Shown in pieces: positions 62,819 to 64,000 of a stretch of 64,000 nt of DNA (position 1 is the stretch's first letter; the number at the start of each line of letters is the position of its first letter). The notes beneath the pieces are model-generated. The model saw only the letters and a list, made by a program, of their open reading frames with translations, did not search any database and was not told the origin of the DNA. Source of the DNA: BOG-908 sp963692875 (GTDB lineage: Bacteria > Pseudomonadota > Alphaproteobacteria > Acetobacterales > Acetobacteraceae). Location: NCBI GenBank assembly GCA_965198755.1, contig OZ240673.1, positions 4,671,853 through 4,735,852 of the forward strand, in the 5' to 3' direction. Both the position numbers and the translations under genes were made by a program.

Positions 62819-64000
62819 AGCCCCATATCGTCCGCTGGGTCGAGCGATACTTGCCGGGCGGTCGCACGCACCTGGCGCTGCAATACGCGGAGCCGTTGGG
62901 CGTCGTCATCGGCTTCGTCATCCGGGAGATCGAACTCCTGGGCGGGCTTTCTCGGTGCGGTAACGATGTCCTCGTGTTCGGGCAATTCCGGCTCCCGGCG
63001 GATGCCAGCATTGGCAGGGTCTTCGGTATCGGTCGCTGGAGGCGCCACGACGGCGCCCTGCCAATCATCTTTGGCCGCCGGAATTGGCTTGTCGGCGTTG
63101 CCTGCTACCCTCGCTCCGGCCGCGAACGGCGGCGGCGGAAGGATGCGCGCCTGTAGCTGGTGATCGTCGAAATAGCGCGCCTTCTTAGCGCGGATAGGAT
63201 GGCAGCCGGATACCAGCACCAGCTCGTCATCATGCGGAAGCTGCATCACCTCGCCTGGGGTCAGCAGCGGCCTGGCGGTCTCCTGTCGCGACACCATCAG
63301 ATGGCCAAGCCAGGGGCTGAGGCGGTGGCCGGCGTAGTTTTTGGCGTCGCGGATTTCGGTCGCCGTGCCGAGCGCGTCGGATACGCGCTTGGCGGTGCGC
63401 TCGTCATTGCTGGCGAAGCTGACGCGCACATGGCAGTTGTCGAGGATCGAGTTGTTCTGGCCATAGGCCTTCTCGATCTGGTTCAGCGATTGCGCGATCA
63501 GGAACGCCTTCAGGCCGTAACCGGCCATGAAGGCCAAGGCGCTTTCGAAGAAATCGAGCCGGCCCAGTGCCGGAAATTCGTCGAGCATCAGCAGCAGGCG
63601 GTGCCGCTGGCCCTTCGCATTCAGATCCTCGGTCAGGCGCCGGCCGATCTGGTTGAGGATCAGCCGGACCAACGGTTTGGTCCGGCTGATGTCCGATGGC
63701 GGCACGACGAGGTAGAGGGTCGCCGGCTTTGCGCCTTCCACGAGGTCGCGGATGCGCCAGTCGCAGCGGCGTGTGACGGCCGCCACCACGGGGTCGCGGT
63801 AGAGGCCGAGGAACGACATGGCGGTGGACAGCACGCCTGAGCGCTCGTTCTCGCTTTTGTTCAGAAGCTCGCGCGCGGCGCTGGCGACAACGGGATGCAC
63901 GCCGGCGTCAGCCAAATGCGGTGTTGTCATCATCGCCCGCAGCGTTGTCTCGATCGGCCGTTTTGGATCGGACAGGAAATTGGCGACGCCGGCGAGGGTC
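62815..64000 (-). CDS. traG: TraG/VirD4-like coupling protein, C-terminal part
   Basis: The frame is open to the right edge, so the N-terminus and Walker A lie outside. About 395 residues are visible. LLMLDEFPALGRLDFFESAL is the Walker B region, FLIAQSLNQIEKAYG and SRQETARPLLTPGEVMQLP are TraG blocks. The coupling protein brings the relaxase-bound DNA to the channel. An internal ATG at 63,933 is not the true start, since upstream sequence in frame (LAGVANFLSDPKRPIETTLRA) is also family-like. Confidence 0.93.
   Translation of the reverse strand, partial: TLAGVANFLSDPKRPIETTLRAMMTTPHLADAGVHPVVASAARELLNKSENERSGVLSTAMSFLGLYRDPVVAAVTRRCDWRIRDLVEGAKPATLYLVVPPSDISRTKPLVRLILNQIGRRLTEDLNAKGQRHRLLLMLDEFPALGRLDFFESALAFMAGYGLKAFLIAQSLNQIEKAYGQNNSILDNCHVRVSFASNDERTAKRVSDALGTATEIRDAKNYAGHRLSPWLGHLMVSRQETARPLLTPGEVMQLPHDDELVLVSGCHPIRAKKARYFDDHQLQARILPPPPFAAGARVAGNADKPIPAAKDDWQGAVVAPPATDTEDPANAGIRREPELPEHEDIVTAPRKPAQEFDLPDDEADDDAQRLRVLQRQVRATARQVSLDPADDMGL

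Larger units (their letters stand above)
41501..64000. mobile_element. Integrative conjugative element, one end (partial)
   Basis: From the tRNA-Gly gene to the right edge the content is restriction-modification cargo, a LysR regulator and a trb/tra conjugation cluster of the kind found in Tn4371-like and alphaproteobacterial ICEs. The long paired-hairpin repeat, dense to the left, is absent here. No integrase, relaxase, origin of transfer or second att site is visible, so the element extends beyond the window. A decayed or chromosomal island is an alternative. Confidence 0.6.

Overview
The window is GC-rich bacterial DNA in two parts. Bases 1 to about 41,500 look like the core chromosome of an alphaproteobacterium, most like Acetobacteraceae. 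That placement is inferred from the hslVU, hflKC, hrcA/rph/rdgB and dacA-tmk gene sets, the family 61 and 4 glycosyltransferases, a secreted acid peptidase of the sedolisin family and the character of the intergenic repeats; no rRNA gene is present to confirm it. Bases 41,501 to 64,000 look like one end of an integrative conjugative element (ICE) next to a tRNA-Gly gene.

Core region, left to right: the end of an Fsr-type exporter; a GT61 glycosyltransferase; an unrecognised protein; rsmA; hslU and hslV; a DsbA-like oxidoreductase; a GGDEF-EAL protein; trpG/pabA; hflC and hflK, divergent from mrp; a periplasmic peroxiredoxin; an SH3-like membrane protein; argG; a GT4 glycosyltransferase and an unrecognised 300-residue protein; grpE, a small membrane protein and hrcA, divergent from rph-rdgB; a sedolisin; a family 5 uracil-DNA glycosylase; a START-like protein; mltB-rlpA; dacA and tmk; a retropepsin-like lipoprotein; gltA; a CHAD protein with sixA; an iron-sulfur photolyase; a PduO-type cobalamin adenosyltransferase; and a thioredoxin/TPR protein with a LON-domain protein. 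Protein quality control and envelope maintenance are the main themes.

At least twenty copies of one long repeat lie between these core genes. Each copy is two inverted arms, and each arm is itself an A/T-cored hairpin, around a spacer that usually contains GCTGTCGCG. Eighteen lie at the 3' end of at least one gene. Wherever both arms can be classed, the two arms belong to different stem classes. No copy was seen to the right of the tRNA gene. A second, rarer repeat (GGCCAGGGGCTCTGCCCCTGG) occurs twice.

ICE region: after tRNA-Gly(GCC) and its terminator comes a good sigma-70-like promoter (TTGACT, 17 bases, TAGTAT) and an eight-gene operon in which every adjacent gene pair overlaps, seven junctions in all. 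The order is half-size HsdS, HsdM, GIY-YIG/DUF4357 protein, full HsdS, small RuvC-like protein, Ser/Thr kinase-like protein, HsdR and a YgjP-type metallopeptidase. I read this as an elaborated type I restriction-modification (defence) system and as the best candidate for an under-described system here. Beyond it are a LysR regulator and, on the minus strand, a conjugation cluster traG-copG-trbBCDEJKLFGI-DUF2274 that runs off the right edge. No integrase, relaxase or second attachment site is inside the window.
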